A stretch of DNA of 35,168 nucleotides from an uncultured Sphingorhabdus sp. (GCA_937944295.1 CALDZL010000110.1:1-35168), one strand, 5' to 3'. Shown: positions 26,058 to 34,169, numbered from the stretch's first letter. A program made the numbers and translations. Notes: a model not told the origin generated them from the sequence alone.

Positions 26058-26902
26058 GAGAACAGGTTTCATGGCATATTGATGACGATAAAATTTTTGC
26101 ATCCCTTGACATTCCAGAAGATAGAAACAGTCGTTCTGCACTTCTGATTGTGAGTGGAGGCAATGAAATTCGTTCTGGCTCGCATAATAGTCAATCAGAA
26201 TTAGCACAATATATATGCAATCAAGGCCATTATGTTTTGCGCTTTGATCGGCGCGGTATAGGCGATAGTGAGGGTGAAAATAGAGGTTATCAAGATAGCG
26301 AAGATGATATTGTCTCTGCCCTGCTATATCTGCGTAATCGGATAGGGCAGCACGCTCAAATTAGAGCTTTTGGAAATTGTGATGCCGCAAGTGCATTGCT
26401 ATTAAACTTGGACAAATTGGACATTACCTCTCTAATCCTCGCTAACCCGTGGACTCATGATCCAAAAAAAAATGATGCAGCGGATATTAGTATCGAGAAT
26501 AATAAAAATTCAATGCCCAGCGCCGCTGCAATAAGAGCTCGGTATTGGGCAAGACTAAAAAATCCGCGCAGCATCATTGAGCTATTTTCAGGTAAAATCG
26601 ATATAAGCAAATTTATTAAGGGCCTATTGAGTGCTTCTAAAAGAGAAGAACTTAGTAATTTAGCAAAAAAGTTACAGCATATACTATCTGTCACGCAAGT
26701 CTCGGTTGATATTCTAATATCCAACAAAGACAGCACTGGCATGGCGTTTACAGCAGTTTATAATAGCACGGATTATAGAGAAGTCCGCAACAATTCAAAG
26801 ATAGTAATTCTTGAACTAAATAGTGCATCTCATAGCTTTTCTGACAAAGAAGCAAAGACATGGCTCTATGATAGATTAGCAATATCAATGAACCCAAAAT
26901 AA
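26054..26902 (+). CDS. Exosortase A system-associated hydrolase 1-like protein, Cys nucleophile
   Basis: An alpha/beta hydrolase of 282 residues resembling the TIGR03100 group. The oxyanion region reads LLIVSGGNEIRSGSH (about 31-45), FDRRGIGDSEG follows at about 64-74, and the nucleophile elbow is FGNCDAAS with Cys109 instead of Ser. The C-terminal HSF supplies a candidate catalytic His near residue 264. A Cys elbow suits thioesterase or acyl-transfer chemistry, consistent with an adjacent ACP. The ATG at 26054 overlaps the upstream stop (ATGA); an ATG at 26042 would add four residues. It is the last gene of the plus-strand module, followed by a terminator. Confidence 0.85.
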   Translation: MREQVSWHIDDDKIFASLDIPEDRNSRSALLIVSGGNEIRSGSHNSQSELAQYICNQGHYVLRFDRRGIGDSEGENRGYQDSEDDIVSALLYLRNRIGQHAQIRAFGNCDAASALLLNLDKLDITSLILANPWTHDPKKNDAADISIENNKNSMPSAAAIRARYWARLKNPRSIIELFSGKIDISKFIKGLLSASKREELSNLAKKLQHILSVTQVSVDILISNKDSTGMAFTAVYNSTDYREVRNNSKIVILELNSASHSFSDKEAKTWLYDRLAISMNPK

Positions 26903-26923
26903 TCTCTGAAAAGTAATTTAGAC

Positions 26924-26953
26924 AAAAAAAGGGCGCTTCATGAAGCGCCCTTT
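26924..26953. terminator. Bidirectional intrinsic terminator between convergent genes
   Basis: A perfect palindrome at 26928-26953, AAAGGGCGCTTCA and its exact complement, forms a GC-rich hairpin. Seven A at 26924-26930 give a seven-U tail for transcripts from the autotransporter on the minus strand. On the plus strand only TTTC follows, so it should stop the autotransporter transcript better than the hydrolase transcript. Confidence 0.9.
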
Positions 26954-26969
26954 CATCATTAATATTGCA

Positions 26970-29900
26970 TTAGAATTTAAAAGTAACTGAACCTTGATAT
27001 GATTGATTTTGGAAATCATCACGTCCTATGGTTGTCTCAGCAGAGAAGCCAAAGACCAAACCTTCTAATTCTATGTCAAAACCGACAGCTGCTTCAACCC
27101 AATCACTATCATCTTCTGCAAGTGCAAATGCTGCAAAGCCGCCAGTGCCGCCAACAAAATTAGCTCCAAAGCTGTTGTCACGATCAGAGAAGTCATGAAC
27201 ATAATCAGCACGCACCCAAGGACGGAAAGGCTTATCACGGTTTAGGTTAAGTGTTGTACCTCCCCTGATTTGGAAACTGTTGAACGAATCGCGCTGAATT
27301 TGCAGAGCGGCCTGACCACCAGTTTCTGCAACGTCTCCAAAACTAATCGTTGCATAATTTAGAGATATTCTCGGAGTTAAGTTAGCATTCGATAATGCAA
27401 AGACTTTTGATGCCCCTGCTTCAGCGGTAAATACAAAGCTTGTATCTTCGGTTGTCAAGGTTGATGCAGTAGCACCAATAGAGACATTCCGTAGTGATGA
27501 AGTCTCATAACTACCAAAACCAATTTGACCGTCAAATACTAGACCACTGTTTGATTGAACAGCCCCATAAAGAGAACCATGGATTAATTCGCCAGTTGTT
27601 GTTTGCGAAGCAGTTGGAGCACCAACAATACCGTCAACATCTGAATAATTAACAGAGATACCAAATACTGAATTATTTCCTGGTAGATATTCCAAGCCAC
27701 CAGCAAAGAAGTAACCATCAATATCATCTGATATAGTGCTCAATGTACTTGGCATTGCAGCACCTTGACCGTTTAAAATTCCGCCCGTGAAGAATAATGC
27801 AAAATTATTGTTCAAGCCAGCGGCTTTTTGGCCTTCGTCTATACCTTGTGTTGCTACATTCTCCTGACTTGCATATTTTTGCACTGAGCCAAAGTTAACT
27901 GCAGAAGCTAGTTGTTGAGCATTTGTGTTTAACGCAACGGTACCGCCACGTTTTCCGCTAAATGCATTTGTCAATCTAGTTCTGTTAAAAGCAAGCACAC
28001 TATTCAGTATCAACTCACCAGTCGTTATTTGCGTAGTCTCTGTAAAGGGTGCAAGACTCTCTAAAGTAGCACCCAAAGCTTCGGCATTCGCTAGTTCGGT
28101 AAATCCAAAAATATCCCCAAAAGTAGATAACCCAGCGCCACGATTGCCATCAAGCAATGCAGCATATGCGCCTTGTACACCAGATGTTGTATCAACAACA
28201 TCAGAATAATCACTGACTTCAAATATTAGATCAACTTGCTCGCCCGCTCCATTGTCAGACACTATAAAAGTAGGGTTTATAACAGCAGAATTTGCAAATG
28301 TATTCGACGTAAACTCTCCATCAACAGAAGTATCAGCCGTCAGAATCGTATATGTATCACCATCGTTGATCAAGAAATTGGTCAATTGATTGATAACAAC
28401 ATTACCACCAACGCTGGCGACACCAGATTGACCAGCACCAGAGGGGTCCGTTACTGTAATTAAGTCTGAATTTCCTGCAGCATCAATATCAAGTTCATAA
28501 GTGCTACCAGAAGAAAGTACCAAATTACCTTCTACATTCAAAGTTCCAATAGTGCCTAAGCCACCTGGTGATATAGTACCCGCAATACTGGTAATGAACG
28601 GAGCTACAACAGTACCAGTGCCGCTCAGTACGCCAGTGAAGATAGTGTAATCGCCACGGCTGTCCAACCTACCGTCTACATTGATTGATCCGCCCGTTTG
28701 ATTGACGCCAAGTAAGCTTGTAAGATCACCCGCTCCAGCCACATTCAATCCAGCAGTACCAGTAACAGCAAGATTATCAACTTCCACTACGCTACTCAGT
28801 GTAGTTGTACCAGCATTAGACAGAGTGACATCAAAGAAACGGCCTGATATACCATTTGCAACATCAGCATCTACATTGTTGGCGACAAAATTTGTTGCAC
28901 CTGGCAATCCATTCTCAATGGTTGGAGGAGGCAAGGCTGCGGCTGCAGTTCCACCAACCTCTAACGGTGCACTCTCGTCAGTTTCAGCTTCCGATTCAAC
29001 TTCACCATCTTGCGTCGAAGTCTCATCAGAATCTTCGTCTTGCGCTTGATCAACAGCGAATTCGACTGCTGGATCATTATCCTCACTTTGGGCTTGATCA
29101 TCAGCAAATTCAACTGTTGGATCATTATCCTCGCTTTGCGCTTGATCGATAGCAAATTCAATCAAGGGTTGAGATGTTGTCCCCACTGACGTCGTTACAA
29201 TTGCTCTTTCGCTTGTTTCCGATACGCCTTCAGACGTTGCGCCCACTGAAGTCGTTACAACTTCACCTTCGTTGGTGTCAGAAACGCTCTCGGATGTTAC
29301 GCCCACCGAAGCCGTTTCAACTTCACTGGTATCAGAGACACTCTCGGATGTTGCACCCGCAGAGGTCGTTTCAGCTTCGGACGCTTTATCATAGCCAATA
29401 TCTACAGTACCAGCCACGATGCCAACATCAACTCGACCAACAGTATCGAAAAAGACTTCCGTTACATTATCGGACGCATCTTCGCTGCCAGTATTGTTAG
29501 AGGTTGTGGCTGTAGGTGCAGTTGATGTTACTACGCCAGTGGCAAGATCCGTACAAGCATCTGTGGCAGTCCCAAATTCAACACAAACGGAACCAAAATC
29601 ACCTTCCGTACCATTAACACCTTCTTCACGTGTGGTGGGTATACCATTAACCACATTACCATTTGCATCAATGATACGATAATTAGGGTCAAGCAAGCTA
29701 GTCCAATGGCTTGCATCTTCCCAGTCACCATCGCCTGCTACTGTACCAACATAACGATAAGGGTTTGCTTCAGCTATATATTCCCAAAAGAGAAATATAG
29801 GTTGATAAAAACTTTGTGTACCTAAAGCGCTAAATGGCTGCGCTCCAAAGAAACGAGATCCCCCTGATAATGTACCAATCAGCAAATCCTCATCAGTAAT

Positions 29901-30767
29901 ATCATTATTGGCAGCATCAAGAATCAATGGACCACCAGAGTCTCCAGATGCTGTAGTGCCTTCATTGGGCAAAGCATCATCTCTGAACAAGTTAAAGTCT
30001 GCAAAAGGAGCACGGTCTTGGCTATCAAAATCGATAGAATATAGATTTTGCGGTAAGTTACCAGCAGAGCCGCCAAAGAGAACATTATTGCGATCATCTT
30101 GGGAAGTGAAGGCCCCAAGAATATTTTCTGCAGCGCGGCGACGGAAATCCGAACCAGCATCAGCACCAGTCAGCGCAGTACCAGTTGCTCCAAAACCAGA
30201 TATATTAACATGATAACCTGTACCATTAACTGGATCGATGGCACCAGGATCAGGTAAAACAGAAAATAGCAAAGCCCACGTTGGTATATCGGCCGCTGGC
30301 GTATCCAAGGTTGCAAGAGCAATATCAGCTTCGATAAAACCTAGAGCAGCAGGATTCGCTAATGACCTTGGGTCATATTGAATTTGCGAAATATTATAAA
30401 CAAATTGAGATGCATTGGTTGTAAAACCATTTGCGAACCAATTTTGAAGGCCTGGTAGGGCATCTACATTGAAAGAAAATGCAGATTGAATGGTTGGACC
30501 AAAATCTGACTCTGGTCTGTCATTTACACAGTGAGCTGCGAACAAAACTGTGCGAGGGTTAATAAGGGAACCTGTACATGTTGAACCATCGTTACGGAAA
30601 AACTGCCCAATACCATTTACTCCGCCTGCAGTATCAACAATATTTTCCGAGTTAGTATTCTCATTTGGAACGATGGCCTGTGCTGGAACAGATGCCAATA
30701 CTGTTGCAATAGCAACTGCTGCAGCACTGCTGGATAATAGACGCAATTTACTTGTACTTGAAGTCAT
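26970..30767 (-). CDS. Autotransporter with trypsin-like serine protease passenger
   Basis: A type Va secreted protein of 1265 residues. A signal peptide ends at PAQA (about residue 31). The S1-type protease domain (about 50-345) has the triad His79 (AAHC), Asp148 (EADIALATL) and Ser277 (GDSGGP). An acidic Ser/Thr/Glu repeat linker covers about 460-580. A beta-helical passenger-repeat region (about 650-770, SGTGTVVAPF and GTISPGG motifs) follows. The last ~270 residues form the autotransporter barrel, ending GSVTFKF. The ATG at 30765-30767 has GGGGA 7 bases upstream; the frame runs open 43 codons further but without a signal peptide at its start. It is convergent to the EPS module and shares its terminator. 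The substrate is unknown. Confidence 0.92.
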   Translation of the reverse strand: MTSSTSKLRLLSSSAAAVAIATVLASVPAQAIVPNENTNSENIVDTAGGVNGIGQFFRNDGSTCTGSLINPRTVLFAAHCVNDRPESDFGPTIQSAFSFNVDALPGLQNWFANGFTTNASQFVYNISQIQYDPRSLANPAALGFIEADIALATLDTPAADIPTWALLFSVLPDPGAIDPVNGTGYHVNISGFGATGTALTGADAGSDFRRRAAENILGAFTSQDDRNNVLFGGSAGNLPQNLYSIDFDSQDRAPFADFNLFRDDALPNEGTTASGDSGGPLILDAANNDITDEDLLIGTLSGGSRFFGAQPFSALGTQSFYQPIFLFWEYIAEANPYRYVGTVAGDGDWEDASHWTSLLDPNYRIIDANGNVVNGIPTTREEGVNGTEGDFGSVCVEFGTATDACTDLATGVVTSTAPTATTSNNTGSEDASDNVTEVFFDTVGRVDVGIVAGTVDIGYDKASEAETTSAGATSESVSDTSEVETASVGVTSESVSDTNEGEVVTTSVGATSEGVSETSERAIVTTSVGTTSQPLIEFAIDQAQSEDNDPTVEFADDQAQSEDNDPAVEFAVDQAQDEDSDETSTQDGEVESEAETDESAPLEVGGTAAAALPPPTIENGLPGATNFVANNVDADVANGISGRFFDVTLSNAGTTTLSSVVEVDNLAVTGTAGLNVAGAGDLTSLLGVNQTGGSINVDGRLDSRGDYTIFTGVLSGTGTVVAPFITSIAGTISPGGLGTIGTLNVEGNLVLSSGSTYELDIDAAGNSDLITVTDPSGAGQSGVASVGGNVVINQLTNFLINDGDTYTILTADTSVDGEFTSNTFANSAVINPTFIVSDNGAGEQVDLIFEVSDYSDVVDTTSGVQGAYAALLDGNRGAGLSTFGDIFGFTELANAEALGATLESLAPFTETTQITTGELILNSVLAFNRTRLTNAFSGKRGGTVALNTNAQQLASAVNFGSVQKYASQENVATQGIDEGQKAAGLNNNFALFFTGGILNGQGAAMPSTLSTISDDIDGYFFAGGLEYLPGNNSVFGISVNYSDVDGIVGAPTASQTTTGELIHGSLYGAVQSNSGLVFDGQIGFGSYETSSLRNVSIGATASTLTTEDTSFVFTAEAGASKVFALSNANLTPRISLNYATISFGDVAETGGQAALQIQRDSFNSFQIRGGTTLNLNRDKPFRPWVRADYVHDFSDRDNSFGANFVGGTGGFAAFALAEDDSDWVEAAVGFDIELEGLVFGFSAETTIGRDDFQNQSYQGSVTFKF
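29040..29165 (-). repeat. Acidic tandem repeat within the autotransporter passenger
   Basis: About two and a half copies of a 60-base unit, encoding variants of VEFAxDQAQSEDNDP. The repeats are close in both DNA and protein, which points to recent duplication or slippage in the linker between protease and beta-helix. The coding frame is kept. Confidence 0.8.
29172..29380 (-). repeat. Ser/Thr-rich tandem repeat within the autotransporter passenger
   Basis: About four degenerate copies of a unit of roughly 50-65 bases, encoding TTSVGATSEGVSDTSE-like peptides. The units vary in length by whole codons. They lie next to the acidic repeats and together form a long, probably disordered stalk. Confidence 0.75.
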
Positions 30768-31069
30768 TAAATTTCCCCTTACTAAACTTTTAACAAATTC
30801 TAGAACTTCCCTCAAAGCGCTAGACTTTCTATCAGATCTAATCTTGTAAAATATTAGATTCAACACGCCATTAACAATATTTGCTGGGATAGGCAATTGA
30901 AAGGGTTAAAAAATTTAACTTATTCATTAATGTGATATTATTACCATAGTAACTGTCTGAATTTCAACTATGTGTTTGTTGTATATGACAATTCTTATTT
31001 TCACAAAATATCCAAACATGAATAGTTTCACATTTCGTAAAATTCACTTTAACAGAAATAAATAATGTT
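30768..31069. promoter_or_regulatory. AT-rich intergenic region upstream of the autotransporter
   Basis: A 302-base stretch without a credible gene, between the tRNA 3' end and the autotransporter start. Read on the minus strand it holds a possible promoter (TTGTTA, 18-base spacer, TATTTT) and, after it, the inverted repeat ATCTAAT/ATTAGAT at 30836-30842 and 30853-30859. The GGGGA ribosome-binding site lies just before 30767. No tRNA terminator hairpin is obvious. Confidence 0.35.
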
Positions 31070-31146
31070 TGGTAGCGGAGGAGGGACTTGAACCCCCGAC
31101 ACCGGGATTATGATTCCCGTGCTCTAACCACCTGAGCTACTCCGCC
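31070..31146 (-). tRNA. tRNA-Met (anticodon CAT), probably elongator
   Basis: A 77-base tRNA including an encoded CCA. Acceptor arms GGCGGAG and CTCCGCT pair with one G-U at the first position, and the discriminator is A. The D arm AGCTCAGGTGGTTAGAGC, the anticodon stem CGGGA/TCCCG with loop ATCATAA, and the T arm GGGGGTTCAAGTCCC-like sequence are all in place. The anticodon CAT lies at 31110-31112. It is not an initiator tRNA, because position 1 is a paired G and the anticodon stem lacks three G-C pairs. A CAT tRNA could also be the lysidine-modified tRNA-Ile2; elongator Met is preferred from overall likeness. Confidence 0.93.
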
Positions 31147-31196
31147 AATATAATCAGTCATTAAGCTAATTATAAACTGTAAAATTTAGAAAGGGC

Positions 31197-31225
31197 GCTA
31201 TAAGCGGCTATTGTTTGCGGGTCAA
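31197..31225 (-). promoter_or_regulatory. Sigma70-like promoter of the tRNA gene
   Basis: On the minus strand, TTGACC (31225-31220) and TATAGC (31202-31197) are separated by exactly 17 bases. Transcription would start near 31190, about 44 bases before the mature tRNA 5' end. This is the best-matching promoter seen in the window. Confidence 0.7.
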
Positions 31226-31252
31226 TACAGCATGTTGAAAATAGATTATTAT

Positions 31253-31771
31253 TTATTGTTGGAAATACCAATGACCTATTTTTTCCCAAGGACCGCCCAT
31301 ATAGTAGTAAGCGGAGAGACCTATTATTGATAATGAAAAGGTTTCAAAATCTGCGTCAAGTGCATCAAATAATAACTTTGCAGCATTGGGCTTCACCTTA
31401 TTTTGTATGGTTATATGCAATCTCGGTTTTGATTGATCTTGCGGTACTAACAAGCTTGCAAAATTTTCTGCTACCATGGAGCGTACGGCCAACAACTCAG
31501 GACTATCGATACGAAATGCTACACCTCGACCCAAATTAAGCATGCGATCTACACGGGCTAGAGGTGCTTCATATTCTTTTGTAAGTGCTATAATGTGGCG
31601 CTTGATTTCGGGCCAATGCGCAGGTGGTAAATGGTGAAATAATGTAATATGCGCATCCAGATAATTGCGTTCAGGCGGAAAATATTGCCTACGCAATTTA
31701 TTAAAAAAGCTCTGGTCTTCTGGCCCCATCATGGCTGTTATGATAATAGGCTCTGATCGTAATATAGTCAT
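31253..31771 (-). CDS. 2'-5' RNA ligase family protein (2H phosphoesterase)
   Basis: A cytosolic 172-residue protein of the 2H phosphoesterase superfamily (LigT/ThpR-like). The two signature H-x-T motifs are HITLFHHLP (His41, Thr43) and LHITIQNK (His119, Thr121). Family members act on 2'-5' or cyclic phosphodiester bonds in RNA or nucleotides; the substrate here is unknown. It begins 6 bases after mltG and is probably the last gene of the fabF-mltG unit. Confidence 0.9.
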   Translation of the reverse strand: MTILRSEPIIITAMMGPEDQSFFNKLRRQYFPPERNYLDAHITLFHHLPPAHWPEIKRHIIALTKEYEAPLARVDRMLNLGRGVAFRIDSPELLAVRSMVAENFASLLVPQDQSKPRLHITIQNKVKPNAAKLLFDALDADFETFSLSIIGLSAYYYMGGPWEKIGHWYFQQ

Positions 31772-31777
31772 AAATAT

Positions 31778-32743
31778 TCATTCATTTTGATATCTTATAC
31801 TATACCATTTGGCTACTTTCTGCTGATGCTCCTCATATGTCTTACTGAAATCATGCCCTTCTTTACCATCCGCGACAAAAAATAGAAAATCAGTTTTATC
31901 AGGATTAAGAGCAGCTTCTATAGCGGCTTTACTCGGATTAGTAATCGGACCAATAGGCAATCCCACCATCGTATATGTGTTATATTCGTTGATCGCAGAA
32001 ATATCGGACCTTCTCACCTTTCGACCTAGAGGCTTGCCTCTTGTAATAGGGTAAATGAATGTAGGATCTGCTTGCAGCATCATTCCCTTTTTAATGCGAT
32101 TGCTATAAACCGAGGCAACAATTGGATATTCTTCAAATAATTTAGTCTCTTTTTCAATGATAGATGCTAATATAACAGCTTCTTCAGCAGATTTAACAAC
32201 AGTATTTGCAGACTTATTGGCCCATGCTTCCGTTAAAGCCTCGTCCATAGCATCCGTCATACGCGCCAATACGGCGGCACGAGTTTCGCCTTTTTCAAAA
32301 CTATAGCTATCTGGTAAAACACTACCCTCTCGCGGAACTTCTATATCGCCCGTCAATATATCATTAGCCAACAAACGTTCATACACTTGAATGGATGCAA
32401 ATCCTTCTGGTATTGTAATAAAACGCTGCCTCGATTTACCACCTTGTAAGATCGACATAACAGAGGAATTGCTGGAATAAGCAGGAATGACAAATTCACC
32501 TGCTTTTATCGTTGTACTGCCCCCAAATAGCCTAGCACGCTGGTAAAAAGCATCAGCCGATTTCACAACATTGCCTGCCTCAAGTGCTTTTGCAGCATCT
32601 TTAAGCGTCGAACCCTGCCTTATCTCAATGACGAGCTCTCTATCCGAAGGACCTATGGCATACCAACCATATATAAAATTGCTAGCTGTCAGAGCAATTA
32701 GCACCAGAACCGCAAAAATTATGAAACAGCCAATTTTACGCAT
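31778..32743 (-). CDS. mltG: Endolytic murein transglycosylase
   Basis: An inner-membrane lytic transglycosylase (YceG/MltG) of 321 residues that cuts nascent glycan strands and so limits their length. One N-terminal membrane helix covers about residues 6-26. A LysM-like subdomain follows. The catalytic region is ASIIEKET (193-200) with Glu197. Further family blocks are LQADPTFIYP (223-232), YNTY (254-257) and GLPIGPITNP (261-270). It starts 4 bases after fabF. The fabF-mltG neighbourhood is common in Alphaproteobacteria. Confidence 0.96.
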   Translation of the reverse strand: MRKIGCFIIFAVLVLIALTASNFIYGWYAIGPSDRELVIEIRQGSTLKDAAKALEAGNVVKSADAFYQRARLFGGSTTIKAGEFVIPAYSSNSSVMSILQGGKSRQRFITIPEGFASIQVYERLLANDILTGDIEVPREGSVLPDSYSFEKGETRAAVLARMTDAMDEALTEAWANKSANTVVKSAEEAVILASIIEKETKLFEEYPIVASVYSNRIKKGMMLQADPTFIYPITRGKPLGRKVRRSDISAINEYNTYTMVGLPIGPITNPSKAAIEAALNPDKTDFLFFVADGKEGHDFSKTYEEHQQKVAKWYSIRYQNE

Positions 32744-32747
32744 TGGT

Positions 32748-34016
32748 TTAGAGTGCTTTCATAATGAGGCTGGCATTTGTCCCTCCGAAACCAAAGCTAT
32801 TATTGAGAACAGCCCGAACTTCGCGTTTTCTTGCAGTATGCGGAACCAAATCAACACCTTCGCAACCATCATCAGGATTGTCGAGATTGAGCGTCGGCGG
32901 GACAATTTGATCCCGAATAGCCAATATGCAGAAAATAGCCTCCACAGCCCCTGCTCCACCCAGCAAATGGCCTATTGCTGATTTGGTTGAGCTCATGGAG
33001 ATATTAGCAATATCATCCCCAAACAATTGTTTAACCGATGCCAGTTCAATTGTATCCGCCATAGTCGATGTTCCATGCGCATTGACATAATCAATATCGG
33101 CGGTGTTTAGACCCGATTTTTTCAGCGCCATATTCATTGAACGATAAGCACCGCTACCCTCAGGGTGCGGCGCTGTCACATGATGTGCATCACCAGAGAG
33201 ACCATAGCCCACCAGTTCAGCATATATTTTTGCCCCGCGTGCTTTTGCATGCTCATATTCCTCGAGAACAACAACGCCAGCGCCTTCACCCATCACAAAT
33301 CCTGCGCGGTCACGGTCATAGGGGCGTGAGGCTTTTTCTGGTTCATCATTGCTTGACATATTGAGGGCTTTTGCTTGCGCAAAACCAGCAATTCCGATGG
33401 GACATATAGTGCTTTCTGCGCCACCAGCCAACATAATATCAGCATCATCATCACGGATCATCCGCGCCGCATCACCAATAGAATGCGCCCCAGTAGAACA
33501 GGCTGTAACCACTGCATGATTAGGACCCATGAGGCCATATTTAATGCTAACTTGACCTGATATAAGATTAATCAGACGCCCATGCACAAAATGCGGACTA
33601 ACGCGCCCAGGTCCGCGATTAGCGAGCACCAAGGATTCGCTCTCAATGCCTGGAAGACCGCCAATACCAGCACCAATTGAACAGCCAGCACGGTAGCGTT
33701 CCTGTTCGCTCATTTCAGTTAGGCCTGCATCTTCCAATGCTTGCCCAGCCGCATCAATGCCAAAGACGATGAAGGGATCCACTTGGCGCTGCACTTTATG
33801 ATCGACACGCTTCACAGGGTCAAAACCATATTCATGGTCAGCAGGTTTCACCTCACAAGCGATATGACATTTTTGTCCTTCGGTATCAAATTTGGTGATA
33901 CGTCCAGCCCCTGATTTTGAGGCCAAAATATTTTTCCAACTGGTTTCAACATCTCCGCCCAGCGGGGTAACAAGTCCAAGGCCAGTGATAACGACCCTAC
34001 GAGCTGGTTGATTCAT
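32748..34016 (-). CDS. fabF: 3-oxoacyl-[acyl-carrier-protein] synthase II
   Basis: Condenses malonyl-ACP with acyl-ACP in fatty-acid elongation. It has 422 residues. The thiolase-fold active site is complete: Cys173 in TACSTGA, His314 in NAHGTST, Lys345 in SSTKSAIGH and His350 in GHLLGG. The ATG at 34014-34016 is preceded by AGGAG at 8 bases; a GTG three codons earlier lies too close to that site. The gene follows fabG and acpP on the same strand, separated from acpP by a hairpin, and leads directly into mltG. Confidence 0.97.
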   Translation of the reverse strand: MNQPARRVVITGLGLVTPLGGDVETSWKNILASKSGAGRITKFDTEGQKCHIACEVKPADHEYGFDPVKRVDHKVQRQVDPFIVFGIDAAGQALEDAGLTEMSEQERYRAGCSIGAGIGGLPGIESESLVLANRGPGRVSPHFVHGRLINLISGQVSIKYGLMGPNHAVVTACSTGAHSIGDAARMIRDDDADIMLAGGAESTICPIGIAGFAQAKALNMSSNDEPEKASRPYDRDRAGFVMGEGAGVVVLEEYEHAKARGAKIYAELVGYGLSGDAHHVTAPHPEGSGAYRSMNMALKKSGLNTADIDYVNAHGTSTMADTIELASVKQLFGDDIANISMSSTKSAIGHLLGGAGAVEAIFCILAIRDQIVPPTLNLDNPDDGCEGVDLVPHTARKREVRAVLNNSFGFGGTNASLIMKAL

Positions 34017-34122
34017 TAAAAACACTCCTTTTAGCCGATGGGCTGTACCAATTTAGTAAATGCAATATTATATATCTTATGTCTATATGACAAATCAATC
34101 TAAGGATGTATCACATACATAT

Positions 34123-34169
34123 TAAAACGGCCTCTCTATCATTCCAGATAGTCTGGAGAGAGAAGCCGT
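34123..34169 (-). terminator. Hairpin between acpP and fabF, terminator or attenuator-like
   Basis: On the minus strand ACGGC (34169-34165), an AGAGAG tract and TCCAGA fold back through a 3-base loop (34149-34151) on TCTGGA, CTCTCT and GCCGT. A 5-base bulge, ATCAT, lies on one side. The stem is followed by TTTT at 34127-34124. It lies 48 bases past the acpP stop. This position lets AcpP mRNA accumulate beyond FabF, with read-through supplying fabF; that reading is inferred. Confidence 0.6.

Noticed and set aside
29040-29380. Possible CRISPR-like array of short repeats
   Set aside because: The repeats are adjacent without unique spacers of constant length, are degenerate, and encode an in-frame repetitive peptide of the autotransporter.
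29174-29500. Plus-strand open frame of 108 codons opposite the autotransporter
   Set aside because: Its Leu/Arg/Gln-rich composition is the antisense image of the repeat region; there is no ribosome site or domain.
30768-30896. Forty-three-codon N-terminal extension of the autotransporter
   Set aside because: The internal ATG at 30767 has a strong ribosome site and directly precedes a classical signal peptide, which an extension would bury.
31070-31146. tRNA-Ile2 (lysidine CAT) or initiator tRNA as the identity
   Set aside because: Initiator features are absent; Ile2 cannot be fully excluded, but the anticodon-loop and arm sequences look more like elongator Met.
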